Shown in pieces: positions 53,111 through 62,934 of a stretch of DNA of 64,000 bases (its first letter is position 1; every line of letters starts with the position of its first letter). Origin of the DNA: Tetraselmis striata (lineage: Eukaryota > Chlorophyta > Chlorodendrophyceae > Chlorodendrales > Chlorodendraceae); assembly GCA_006384855.1 (NCBI GenBank), contig VCJN01001730.1:248001-312000 (forward strand). Reading direction: 5' to 3'. Both the position numbers and the translations under genes were made by a program. The notes beneath the pieces are model-generated. The model saw nothing but the letters and a program-made list of their open reading frames with translations, was not told where the DNA came from and did not search any database.

Positions 53111-54253
53111 CCGCTGCAACAGCCCCCGCCGTGTGCGCGACAGGTGACGGCGGAACTCAGCAGGTTGGCCGGCGACAAAGTTCCGAAGTGCCTGAACGGA
53201 TTGACCACGAAGAAAGCAAGAGGTCGGGGAGGAAGGACCGCCAGGGAAGTTGCGCACAGCCAACAGCACCGCGAAGATGTAGACCACAGTCAAAGCGGAC
53301 TTCCCGAGTCGGCCGCGGTCCTCAACCACAAAAGGGTAGTACCGGTGAACACCCTGCACTGGGGCGGAAGACGCCCGGTCCGCTGCCAACTTAGCATGCT
53401 CCGCCTCGGTCGCCGCGATTCCCGGGATGCACCAGCGGGGGTCGTTGCTCCAAGTGGGGGTCGTGGAGGACACGCACGCGAAGTCGATCATGTAATCGCA
53501 CGCTGCCCCTCCCCACCCCGCCAGCGTCAGGTCCGACGGCCGCGAGCGGTCCGCTGGGCGCAGCCCACTCGTCTCAAGGGTCAAGTCGCCGGCTCCCGAG
53601 CGGTCCCGGTCAAGCACCGCCCCCGCATCAATTGCCACAGATGCCCACAGATTCTTCAAAGCGGTATGCATGCGGTGCTTGTAGTTCGCTACGGGGCATA
53701 TGGGTAGATGATCCACGATGAAATCCGCAGCGCTCCGGTTCGAGCCATCCGTAGAGCGAAGCCATAAGGGATCAATACCACACGTTGGGCCAGGGCAAGT
53801 GACAAGCGCGGAACCTCCGCGCGGGCAAAGGCCCAGTACCCGCGCAGCGGCGGCCGCATAAGCAGCATGGGGAATCTTGCGGGCGGACTCGTGATCCGAC
53901 TGGAAAAGCGATAGGGAGCCCGGCCCGCACGCGCTGTACAGGCGCAGGGTATCTAGTCGCGAGGCCGTTGCACCAGTACGTTGGAAGCTGAGATCGAGGG
54001 CCACGAAGTCACGCAAGCGAATCGCACGGCTGAGGTGGCGTTGGACAACCATGGTCGTGGGTTGATCATCGGAGGTCGCACCCGAACCCGTACCCGAGGG
54101 CGGAGCAGTAGAACCTGGCAGCGATTCTGGGAGGGAAACAGTGGCTGCTGACGGAGGGTGTGCCACTAATTCGCCCGGCGACGGTATCTTCAGAGCTACA
54201 AAAGCGCATGTAGTAACGGTATTGGCAGTACTCGTACCACCGATAGGAAGCAA
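52979..54253 (-). CDS. C-terminal region of a retroelement polyprotein
   Basis: This is an uninterrupted minus frame of about 424 codons. The N-terminal 60 residues are Ser/Pro/Gly-rich. Beyond that, LRDFVALDLSFQR, a Cys/His stretch (CPRGGSALVTCPGPTCG), CDYMIDFACVSSTTPTW, then YYPFVVEDRGRLGKSAL and LSRTRRGLLQRVSACVHGTL appear in an order I associate with the region after the reverse transcriptase in several protist and algal retroelements. The Asp of DYMIDF and the Glu of FVVEDRG could be part of a restriction-like nuclease site, but a Lys at the expected spacing is not obvious. No RT is present here, so the element is 5'-truncated. The element family is repeated at 8.8 kb. Confidence 0.5.
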   Translation of the reverse strand: MLPIGGTSTANTVTTCAFVALKIPSPGELVAHPPSAATVSLPESLPGSTAPPSGTGSGATSDDQPTTMVVQRHLSRAIRLRDFVALDLSFQRTGATASRLDTLRLYSACGPGSLSLFQSDHESARKIPHAAYAAAAARVLGLCPRGGSALVTCPGPTCGIDPLWLRSTDGSNRSAADFIVDHLPICPVANYKHRMHTALKNLWASVAIDAGAVLDRDRSGAGDLTLETSGLRPADRSRPSDLTLAGWGGAACDYMIDFACVSSTTPTWSNDPRWCIPGIAATEAEHAKLAADRASSAPVQGVHRYYPFVVEDRGRLGKSALTVVYIFAVLLAVRNFPGGPSSPTSCFLRGQSVQALRNFVAGQPAEFRRHLSRTRRGLLQRVSACVHGTLGGILSAGVQMAKSDACARAHSVSSHVTASTPQSM

Positions 54254-54992
54254 TTGCTGGGCAGCAGAGGCGGCCTCACTAGTACCAACTCAAAGAGGAG
54301 TGGCCGTAAAAGGAGATGTGGTGACGCGCAATCCTCCGCTAGTGCTCGTACCCGTACGGGTCGTAGTACCAGCTGCTGGCGGATCCGATGCAGCGGTGGT
54401 CGTAGCATTACTGACCGTAACACTGTGAGATTCAGATGTGACGTAAATGTGCCCTACTGGTGACGAACGACGACATACGGGGACGATACGGGACGGACGA
54501 GGGACGTGGATTTCATACCCAGTAGCGACGACTATCGCGCGCGACCTGTAAAGTACTATATGAATTTCTCGTTTCCATAATTTCATCAAATTGATATGCG
54601 CACGCGGGCTCGCGTGTCGCCCGCCGACGCGGAGTACCCGGGCTAAGTACAGGCGGCTGCAAGTACTCGCTGCACATCGCTGCACATCGCCGCGGTGTGC
54701 CGCGATGTGCGGCACGACGGGCGGAGGTGTGGGCGGATGTAGGTGGTACGGTAGGTGGTAGGCGGTAGGTGGTGTTCGTAGGTGCGCGTTTTAATGCAGC
54801 CGCCCTAACTGCTGATGATTGTGTAACGCCCCAGCACGCGCATGAAGTACGGGGTCGCCTCACGGTCACCGCCGCTCACCGTTGAATCAAGCGCGGACAG
54901 CCGCGCACTCGCATCTGTGTTGCCTGCCGGTGGTGGGTTACATCCACCCCAACTCTCAACCCCCCCCCCGCCCCCCGCGCGCGGCAGCAGGC
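54254..54992. other. Non-coding stretch between retroelement remnant and zinc-finger ORF
   Basis: Contains ACACTGTGAGATTCAGATGTG at about 54,420 (also found, reversed, near 62,925), a GGTAGGTGGTA repeat at 54,740-54,775, and a short C run at 54,960. No gene is recognised. Confidence 0.4.
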
Positions 54993-56466
54993 ATGCCGGC
55001 AAAGGGATGGATAGCGAGTGTGTCGAAGGATGGCGTGTACACATGCAAGCACTGCCACGGCATCGTGACGGGTAGTAGTGAAAGGACGGCGCGAGAGCGG
55101 CACTTCCGGAAATACCCGAACTGTAGCCACTCGTTGAAGCGTGCGGCTAAGTTGCGCCGCAAGGCCGCCTTATCACAAGCAGCACCAGCAGGGGCGGCAG
55201 CAGCAGCAGCAGCAACAGCAGCAACAAGCGCGGCAGCAGGAGTAGCTGCAGCCGTCGGAAACGGCCCGCGGGCGCCGGTCTCGGACGACGGCGGCTCGAA
55301 GGTGGACGATGTGATGGGCGTGGGGGAGGACCCCGTTGGCGAAGACGGTATGGACATCGACGCGCCTGCGTGGCCGCCGGCGGGCGTCGAACCCGCGATG
55401 AGGGCGTGATATGGAAAGGCGATCCCGGCGACTTCTACATGAAGGTCATCGCCAAGAAGTTCCGGGGAGTATGGCACTACGGCGTGATAACCGGCGTCGT
55501 TACCGAGTGGGTGTTGGAGGACTACGGCGGGGCGACCCAGTGGCGCGCTGTTTTCGAGGACGGTGACATTGTGGACCTTCTGCGTTCAGAGGTGAGTGGG
55601 CCCGGCCTGCGTGCTGGTGGCACCACTCAACTGCGGTTGTATGGAATCACACGCACCCGCCCGGTCGGCGTGGCAGGTTGTGGAGGCTATGGCGGCTGCC
55701 CAGGAGCACCCCCCTGTGGATGCGGACGGGGATGCTCGCTTGGTAACCGTCCATCAAGGCGATGACTTGTCCAGTGAATCACGCACCTTGCCCGGCGTGC
55801 GTTCAACACAACCCGGCTGGCGGAGGCCAAGCAGAACACTGGCTGCCATGGCGTGTGCCATGTGCATGTGGTCCTGGGCTATGTCAGCATGATCAACCTC
55901 TTCCCCCTCGCGCCGTTCCACCTGTTTTTTTTTGGCTTGGGAAGGGACTTATGGAGGAAATTTGTCACCGTGCAGGGCCACATTGGATTCCGAGCTATGA
56001 AGCAGGAAGACCGGCGCCAGGCTTTAGTCCCGATACCCAGCAACTTTGAACGCGGGTTGCGCCCTTCGTTTGCAGTGTCCAAGAATCGAAAGGTAACCCC
56101 CCCCCCACCCCCCCCGGGCGTGGGCGTGGGCGTGGGCGTGGGCGTGACGGCATTCCCCTCCATGACTGCAGGGTCAGGCAAGGTGACGGTGCAGTCCGGC
56201 TGGGTCATGGAGGACTGCTTGCACCACATGGAAACGTTTTCCATTCTTAACGCCGGTCCGCTGCTCGAGGAGGCCCGGGTGAAGGCGATCATGACCGAGA
56301 AGGAGCTTCGCGTCCCTAGGCGGTGCTTGGGCACATGTACAAGCGCATGCAAGGAGCTGCGTGGTTCGTCACGCGGTGGGGGTTGCAGAATGTGGTGACG
56401 GAGGAGGACGGCCCCGAGCGCAAGGCGCAGGTGGACGCGCTCACTAGGGAGGGGAGGACTCGATAC
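54993..56466 (+). CDS. Putative zinc-finger / Tudor-like protein, frame broken, function unknown
   Basis: ATG 54,993 opens a frame with GVYTCKHCHGIV and HFRKYPNC, giving a C-x2-C...H-x5-C arrangement like BED-type fingers of transposase-derived proteins. An Ala run from GCA repeats follows (55,190-55,255). After a shift of frame near 55,400, GVWHYGVITGVVTEW and WRAVFEDGDIVDLLRSE look like a Tudor/PWWP-like chromatin-reader fold. A third piece, 55,853-56,330 (FERGLRPSFAVSKNRK, WVMEDCLHHMETFSIL), and a fourth in another frame at 56,323-56,466 continue on the same strand. Introns or frameshifts must join them. It may be a decaying transposase-like gene. The coding frame runs straight into the minisatellite. 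Confidence 0.4.
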
Positions 56467-57478
56467 CCCGCGCGGCGCCAAGGCGCGGCGGCCGGGGCAG
56501 CGCGGCGCCAAGGCGCGGCGGCCGGGGCAGCGCGGCGCCAAGGCGCGGCGGCCGGGGCAGCGCGGCGCCAAGGCGCGGCGGCCGGGGCAGCGCGGCGCCA
56601 AGGCGCGGCGGCCGGGGCAGCGCGGCGCCAAGACAGCGGCGGCCGGGGCAGCGCGGCGCCAAGACAGCGGCGGCCGGGGCAGCGCGGCGCCAAGACAGCG
56701 GCGGCCGGGGCAGCGCGGCGCCAAGACAGCGGCGGCCGGGGCAGCGCGGCGCCAAGACAGCGGCGGCCGGGGCAGCGCGGCGCCAAGACAGCGGCGGCCG
56801 GGGCAGCGCGGCGCCAAGGCGCGGCGGCCGGGGCAGCGCGGCGCCAAGGCGCGGCGGCCGGGGCAGCGCGGCGCCAAGGCGCGGCGGCCGGGGCAGCGCG
56901 GCGCCAAGGCGCGGCGGCCGGGGCAGCGCGGCGCCAAGGCGCGGCGGCCGGGGCAGCGCGGCGCCAAGACAGCGGCGGCCGGGGCAGCGCGGCGCCAAGG
57001 CGCGGCGGCCGGGGCAGCGCGGCGCCAAGGCGCGGCGGCCGGGGCAGCGCGGCGCCAAGGCGCGGCGGCCGGGGCAGCGCGGCGCCAAGGCGCGGCGGCC
57101 GGGGCAGCGCGGCGCCAAGACAGCGGCGGCCGGGGCAGCGCGGCGCCAAGACAGCGGCGGCCGGGGCAGCGCGGCGCCAAGGCGCGGCGGCCGGGGCAGC
57201 GCGGCGCCAAGGCGCGGCGGCCGGGGCAGCGCGGCGCCAAGACAGCGGCGGCCGGGGCAGCGCGGCGCCAAGACAGCGGCGGCCGGGGCAGCGCGGCGCC
57301 AAGACAGCGGCGGCCGGGGCAGCGCGGCGCCAAGACAGCGGCGGCCGGGGCAGCGCGGCGCCAAGGCGCGGCGGCCGGGGCAGCGCGGCGCCAAGGCGCG
57401 GCGGCCGGGGCAGCGCGGCGCCAAGGCGCGGCGGCCGGGGCAGCGCGGCGCCAAGGCGCGGCGGCCGGGGCAGCGCGG
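56467..57478 (+). repeat. Two-variant minisatellite, about 33 units of 30 or 31 bp
   Basis: Unit A is 30 bp and carries GGCGCCAAGGCGCGG. Unit B is 31 bp and carries GGCGCCAAGACAGCGG. Both end in CGGCCGGGGCAGCGC. Reading along the array I count A5 B6 A5 B1 A4 B2 A2 B4 A4, 20 A and 13 B. Units within each type are identical. Several plus and minus frames are open throughout because neither unit contains a stop in those registers, so the long Ala/Arg/Pro frames here are not evidence of coding. The array ends abruptly at CGCGGCTTTAAGACAGCG. Confidence 0.9.
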
Positions 57479-58242
57479 CTTTAAGACAGCGCATACAGCG
57501 GAATCGGCGGAAAGGGATGCATTACAAGCTGTGGACGGCAGCCGCTGAAAACTATGCGGTCATGCCGCAACAACCCCAGCACTGGCTTCTGGATACCTCT
57601 GATCTGGCTGACGGCGGCGGGCTGCGGGATGCAGGGCCGCATGACTGAGGTGGCGGTGCTGGTGAGCCCGCAGAGTCTGCATGCGGCGGAGGCGGCGCAG
57701 CCGCATAGGCACTAGACAATGCTCTGAAGCGAGCCCCAATTGTCTGCCCAGCGCCTGCCCCAATGTAACGCACCAGCTTGGCAGCAATTGGCAGCTCTTT
57801 TGCCCCCCCCCTCCACCCCACAGACACACTACCAATACCAGTTTCTCATCCCGGCGGGCAGTTGATGCGTATACCCAGGCTTGTGCGTACGCAGTGCGGG
57901 GGGGGGGGGGGGGGGGGGGGGCGGGGGGGAATCACTATAGCTAAGCTAGTGATGTGAGATATGAGTGCAGCAACAGATATTGTGCAAGATATAATACGAT
58001 GGCATGCAAGCGGGTCCCCGCTCTTCCACAATCATTGGCCCTGCTCCCTCTTGCCCCGCCCCCGGTGCCCTTTAGCTGCTCTCAGCATCCCGAGTGGGAT
58101 GGGCGGGGCAGCGGTTGCTACCGAGTGAGGCGTAGCATCGTTTGCAGTGGCAACGCAGCCTTTCCGGTGTGACGCCGCCTGGATGTAACCCAGCAGTACG
58201 CGCAAAGTGCAAGTGCAAGCTGCTGATGGCGGGGATCCCGCG

Positions 58243-58276
<34 letters not shown>

Positions 58277-58453
58277 CGGCTGTGGGATAGGCGCGGCAGC
58301 GGTTGCTACAGAGTGAGGCGTCGCATTGTTTGCAGTAGCAACGCAGCCTTTCCGGTTGCATAGTGTGACGCAGCCTGGATGTAACCCAGCAGTACGCGCA
58401 AAGTGCAAGTGTTACACGTCCGTGTGCCCCACCCAATGACATTGCGCCCGACC
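57479..58453. other. Intergenic region with a G-tract-separated duplication
   Basis: A segment of about 125 bp at 58,094-58,220 (GGCAGCGGTTGCTAC, GCAACGCAGCCTTTCCGG, ACCCAGCAGTACGCGCAAAG) is repeated at 58,285-58,413 in the same orientation. A G run of about 30 lies between the copies. Another G run starts at 57,898. No gene is recognised. Confidence 0.6.
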
Positions 58454-59155
58454 TCACTGACGGCATGTCTCGCTCTCCTTCAGCTCCTGGGCCGTCCGCC
58501 GCCTCACCCTGCGCACCCTACCAGCCGCGCGTGCCTTCTCGGAAGCCTCACACACGGCGGCGCGAGTCGCGTCGTGGAACGCGTCCCTGACATGGCGGAA
58601 CTCCGCCCTCTTCGTGGCCGTGGTCGGGCAGGGGACTGCCCGCTGATGGGTCGCCATGCATGGGTACTTGGGGCCGCACAAAGCCGGGGTGCCGTCGCAG
58701 CAACACTCCCAGTCCGTCCGTTGGCCGCAGTCCACGCATGACGGGCGTCCGGCCAGGACACGCACATGATAGTGCATGTGGCCGCCTCCCGCCACTGCTC
58801 GTAGTGCTCCGGTCAACATGGCGACGAGCAAGTCGGCATGTCCCGCAGGTGGCTGCGGGGCGGGTGGCGCGAGCGCAGCCTCGCTCGCCTCGACAACCCC
58901 CTCAGCCCGATCAGTCGCCTCGACCACGGCCTCCTCTGCCTCCTGACGCGGCGCACCAGGCGCATCATCGTCGCCTGGCAGGGCGTCCCCCCCCGCAACG
59001 GCGCCGTCGGCGGTGGCCGACGCCGTCGTGGCGGGGTGTTGTGAGGAGGTGGCCCTAGACATAGGTGGGGCCGGCACCGCCATGTGTTGCTCCACATGCG
59101 GTGCGGTTCCTGACGCGACAGCTCCGTCGCACCAGTACCGGCGCCGGCACCCCAC
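58454..59155 (-). CDS. Protein with a PiggyBac-like C-terminal Cys-rich domain
   Basis: The minus frame of about 233 codons is Ala/Glu/Pro-rich for its first 140 residues, then reads RPSCVDCGQRTDWECCCDG and ALCGPKYPCMATH. The C-x2-C, C-C, LC, C-x3-H order resembles the Cys-rich domain that ends PiggyBac-family transposases, where it binds the element's terminal repeats. It is followed by a basic helix (EKARAAGRVRRVRRR) and a stop at 58,454-58,456. No DDD catalytic domain is seen upstream in this frame, so either an unseen exon carries it or only the tail remains. A free zinc-ribbon protein is the alternative. Confidence 0.4.
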   Translation of the reverse strand: MGCRRRYWCDGAVASGTAPHVEQHMAVPAPPMSRATSSQHPATTASATADGAVAGGDALPGDDDAPGAPRQEAEEAVVEATDRAEGVVEASEAALAPPAPQPPAGHADLLVAMLTGALRAVAGGGHMHYHVRVLAGRPSCVDCGQRTDWECCCDGTPALCGPKYPCMATHQRAVPCPTTATKRAEFRHVRDAFHDATRAAVCEASEKARAAGRVRRVRRRTAQELKESETCRQ

Positions 59156-59349
59156 GCACGCCTGCTGGGCTTACCACCAACCGGCATGTTTCCTTTGGGA
59201 GGCGGTTCATCCGCGTCGGAGGTGAGCGGCGGTGCCTGTGTGGGTGTGGATACTGCCCGGCCATTAGGGCTCCCGCCGCCTGTCGCTCCGCCGACCCACG
59301 CCGCGGCGTGTGCTGCGCCCCGCATAGTCGCCTCGAATATAATATACAT

Positions 59350-59686
59350 GACGCGGGGACGGGGGGGGATTCGTGCGTTTCGTATGTCGGCGGAAAGGCG
59401 TGCGAAGCTGCGGCTGGCGAAGGTGGTGGAAGTAAGCGTGGCGGCGTCGGCGGCGTATTACCGTGCGTGCATGCGTGCGCAACCCCGCGGCAGCAAGCGC
59501 CGGACTCGGCGTGTGCCAGCGGCAGAGCTGCGAAGCCATGGACACGGTACGGGATGCCAAGTCTGGCTAAGCAACTGCCGAGGCTGGCGGCTTAACCCCC
59601 ATGTCCGGCGGTTGAGGGACGGAAAGTGCGTAGAAGTTGATCGGGAAAGCGGGCATATAAGCCTGGCTGTGCTAGGTTCCTATTAA
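59350..59686 (+). CDS. Small basic ORF, function unknown
   Basis: ATG 59,350 follows an AT-rich TATAATATAC stretch. The frame begins MTRGRGGIRAFRMSAERRAK and is rich in Arg, Lys and Ala, with several short helices (KLRLAKVVEVSVAASAAYY). It ends at TAA 59,684-59,686. No known domain is seen. It diverges from the minus-strand Cys-rich gene across a shared promoter-like gap, and codon character is moderate. A chance frame remains possible. Confidence 0.25.
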
Positions 59687-59814
59687 GTAATGACGGTTTG
59701 TGCTAAGTAATTCTTAGGGGTAGACCATGCAGCGCAGGTAGGGGGCGGTATAAATGAGGCCGGGCACATATACTGCTCCACGAAACGACACTGTCGCACG
59801 TGTAGTTGAATAGA

Positions 59815-59957
59815 CGCCCCCCCCCCCCCCCCCCCCCGCCGGGTCGGCCCGCCGACCCGCCACGGCATGTAATATTTGTCATGCATCGCTGGGGTATGTG
59901 TGAGTGGATGCCCCGCCGCCACATCCCCCCCCCCACCCCCCCCCCCCCCCCCCCCCA
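59815..59957. repeat. Two C runs flanking a short unique segment
   Basis: C runs at about 59,817-59,837 and 59,927-59,956, the second broken by single A bases. Confidence 0.8.
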
Positions 59958-60069
59958 TTTACACTTGTGCACTCATAAAGTTTGGGCTGGTTTCGGAGCA
60001 ATACATGTACGTATGTATATACATACAATGGAACGTAGGACCTGCGCGGAAAGAGGGGGGGCTGGCGGA

Positions 60070-61205
60070 ATGCGTTGGGGGTGCGTAGAGTAGCGTGTTG
60101 GTGAGATTCGGGGTGCATCGGACGCCGGATGCCCATCCACCCAGCGTAAAAGACGCCTACGTAATATTCACACTATATATATTCACACGCAAATGTGTGA
60201 AAACCGGACATTCCGTGCGTGCCGGATGGGTGGGAATACGGCGTCCGATGCAGCCAAAACCCCAGCAACACGCTATTCTGTGCACCGCCAATGCACTCCG
60301 CCAGCACCGCCTCATTCTCTGTCGATTTCGAAAACGCCTTCACATTACCCACCGGTAATTGCAATTGCCACCGTGTAATGTTGTCACGATGTGCGCACAC
60401 AACAACACTTACTACCGGTTCCGACGCGGATGGAGGCGGGGCTTGCGGAGTGAGTTGGGGGTGCGTAGAGTAGCGTGCTGCAAATAATTGGGGTGCATCG
60501 GACGCCGGATGCCCACCCACCCGGCGTAAAAGACGCGTAATATTCACACTTTATTAACACACAAATGTGTGAAAACCGGACATTCCGTGCCGGATGGGTG
60601 GGAATACGGCGTCCGATGCAGCCAAAACCCCAGCAACACGCTATTCTGTGCACCGCCAATGCACTCCGCCAGCACCGCCACATTCTCTGTCGATTTCGAA
60701 AACGCCTTCACATTGTCCACCGCTAATTGCAATTGCCGTGTAATGTTGTCACGATGTGCGCACACAACAACACTTACTACCGGTTCCGACGCGGATGGAG
60801 GCGAGGCTTGCGGAGTGCGTTGGGGGTGCGTAGAGTAGCGTGCTGCAAATAATTGGGGTGCATCGGACGCCGGATGCCCATCCACCCGGCGTAAAAGACG
60901 CGTAATATTCACACTGCTTTATTAACACACAAATGTGTGAAAACCGGACATTCCGTGCCGGATGGGTGGGAATACGGCGTCCGATGCAGCCAAAACCCCA
61001 GCAACACGCTATTCTGTGCACCGCCAATGCACTCCGCCAGCACCGCCTCATTCTCTGTCGATTTCGAAAACGCCTTCACATTATCCACCGCTAATAATTG
61101 CAATTGCCACCGTTTAATGTTGTCACGATGTGCGCACACAACAACACTTACTACCGGTTCCGACGCGGATGGAGGCGAGGCTTGCGGAGTGCACTTGCGG
61201 TGCAC
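60070..61205. repeat. Tandem satellite, three units of about 370 bp, each with a long inverted repeat
   Basis: The word GTGTGAAAACCGGACATTCC recurs at about 60,194, 60,566 and 60,934, so the period is 372 and 368 bp. The units are more than 95 percent alike by eye. Each holds GCATCGGACGCCGGATGCCC and, about 100 bp on, GGGAATACGGCGTCCGATGC, which are reverse complements with few mismatches. A smaller palindrome (CACACAAATGTGTG) sits between them. Minus-strand frames of about 100 to 125 codons repeat with the units; I regard them as a by-product. Confidence 0.85.
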
Positions 61206-61599
61206 AGACTAGCGGGAGACTAGACCCATTGTCGCTTATTTACAAGCACGGGCGGTGCTGCCAGACCTGATCGTCTACGGCCGATATAATATTCACACTA
61301 TATTAACATCGGTGCACACCGCCGCACACCGCCGCACACCGCTGCGCGCGCACATTCGTCGCACACATTATCCCGGATTCACTCGCCGTATCCATTACGC
61401 CGTGCTACTTCAACAATAAACATTGCGAAATTACACCGACACAATGCCGCACCGACTAGCTCTTGACAATACGTGCATATAAATAGTAGTGGCGCGCTGC
61501 TCCTCGCCTCCGATGTGTCGTTGACTGCTGCGGAAGGCGGTCGTCGACTGGGTGTTAGTTTCTCCACCTCGGCCGCCCCCCCCCCCCCCCCCCCGCCCC

Positions 61600-61922
61600 C
61601 CCCCCCCCCCCCCCCTTCACCGCTCACAGCGCCATGGCCGACCTCGCCCCCCCGGGCAAAAGTGGGCGGCGAGCCTTGTTGTCTCGCGTGTCCGCGCCGC
61701 CGGCATCGAGGAGGACGAGAAAGACATGAGGAAACCCGTGACAAGGTGGGCGCGCAACAAAACACTCCATCCTCCGCATTAGCACGCACCCACTCGTGGC
61801 TAACTTGTGCCGCGCGCAGGTTCGTCCGGGAGCGCCGTAAGGCCCACCTCAACGCCAAGGCTTCCACAGTGCCAGCGGCGCAACTCGTGGTGGCCGAGGA
61901 GGCCGCATCCTCAGCCGCTTAA
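61600..61922 (+). CDS. Small basic protein, at least two exons, function unknown
   Basis: A frame ending KDMRKPVTR at 61,745 can be spliced (donor GTGGGC at 61,746, acceptor GCGCAG ending 61,819) to FVRERRKAHLNAKAS, which runs to TAA 61,920-61,922. The junction restores phase, and both sides are basic and helical. The start is unclear because a double C run (61,577-61,614) lies upstream. I do not recognise the family. Confidence 0.35.
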
Positions 61923-61940
61923 AGGCGAAACGATTGTGGC

Positions 61941-62222
61941 TTGTTGTGGGTGTCTGGGCACAGGGGGCGTCCCGACGCCAAGGTAAGGAAGCTCATGGCG
62001 GCGTCGTCGACGGCACAGCCTCCCGGGGTGGTGAAGACACTGACGGATGACAAGAAGCGGAAGAGGCCAGTGAAGAAACGCCGAGGTAAGAAACTGACGG
62101 TCGCGGAGTCGGAGGCGGAGTCGGAGGCGCAGGCGGAGGCGGAGGCGGAGGCGGAGGCGGAGGCAGCGAGATCGTCGAAGCGGAGGGTCCCCCGGGCACG
62201 CAAGAACAAGAACAAGCAGTAG
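61941..62222 (+). CDS. Lys/Arg-rich protein segment with Glu-Ala repeat, function unknown
   Basis: The frame has DDKKRKRPVKKRRGKKL, a strong nuclear-localisation type sequence, then about ten Glu-Ala dipeptides coded by GAGGCG repeats, then SSKRRVPRARKNKNKQ and a stop. Such charge-block tails occur in chromatin proteins. It may be a further exon of the small basic gene just upstream, since AAGGTAAGG at 61,979-61,987 is a good donor. The first codon is not ATG, which also points to an exon rather than a free ORF. Confidence 0.35.
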   Translation: MLWVSGHRGRPDAKVRKLMAASSTAQPPGVVKTLTDDKKRKRPVKKRRGKKLTVAESEAESEAQAEAEAEAEAEAARSSKRRVPRARKNKNKQ

Positions 62223-62234
62223 CCCCCGCCCCCT

Positions 62235-62352
62235 TTACCCCCCCCCCCCCCCCCCCCCACAGGCGGGAGCGGCTGGCGGCGAGGGGGGGCGGGGGGGGGC
62301 GGGGCGGGCGTGGTCCCCCCGCCCCCGCACCCCCCCCCCCCCCCCCCCCCCG
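62235..62352. repeat. C- and G-rich homopolymer cluster
   Basis: C runs at about 62,239-62,258 and 62,330-62,351 flank a G-rich block (62,282-62,306). Confidence 0.85.
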
Positions 62353-62639
62353 GGCCACATCCCCCGATGGCAGCTGTCGCGAATATTGTAATTCAATCAT
62401 TCTTCGGCAAACCGCTGCCTGCCCCCGCCCTCCCCCTCGCGAATATTTATGTAACGTGAGCACTCTTTGGCAAAACATGGCAGCCAAACCGCCCATCTGA
62501 TGACCTTTGATCGGACGGCTGGCAGGCCCGATCAGCTGTACTAGTACTGCAAATTCCCCAGTGTTACCAAATACGTACGGCTGCGATTTGCGCTCCCATG
62601 TACTAATAGTCGTACTTATCCACAGGACGACTAGGGTTC

Positions 62640-62770
62640 GTGCCCGGGTACCGGGTACCGGGTACTACATCCCCGGTACCGGCGTCATAAATATATCGCG
62701 TACTACCCGGTACTACACGGACAACCTTGTACCTTGTACGTCAGTGCCATGTACGCTTCACCGGGCTGGT
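62640..62770. repeat. GGTACC-rich short palindromic repeats
   Basis: CGGGTAC occurs repeatedly from 62,644 (GGGTACCGGGTACCGGGTAC), then CCGGTACC, ACCCGGTACT and CCTTGTACCTTGTAC. The region can pair with itself in several registers. No gene is seen. Confidence 0.6.
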
Positions 62771-62934
62771 ACGACTACCAGAATGATGACAAAAAGGATT
62801 TATCGCCCGCCGGCAATAACGCCGGATGTACTCGCACGTAACTGGATGGACGTGCCGCCACCAGCAGCAGCCTTCACGGATAAATAATAGTCGCTAGTAG
62901 TAGTGCTTCGTCACCTGTATGTCACATCTGAATC

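Noticed and set aside
53009-53707. Plus frame of 232 codons opposite the retroelement ORF
   Set aside because: It is the shadow of the 424-codon minus frame, which has recognisable retroelement C-terminal segments.
55879-57648. Very long open frames on both strands (up to about 480 codons) rich in Ala, Arg, Pro and Gly
   Set aside because: They are translations of the 30/31-bp minisatellite, which has no stop codon in several registers of either strand. Their length is not evidence of a gene.
60173-61205. Minus-strand frames of 98-124 codons repeated three times
   Set aside because: They repeat with the 370-bp satellite units, do not join into one frame, and have no known domain. I treat them as part of the repeat rather than as genes.
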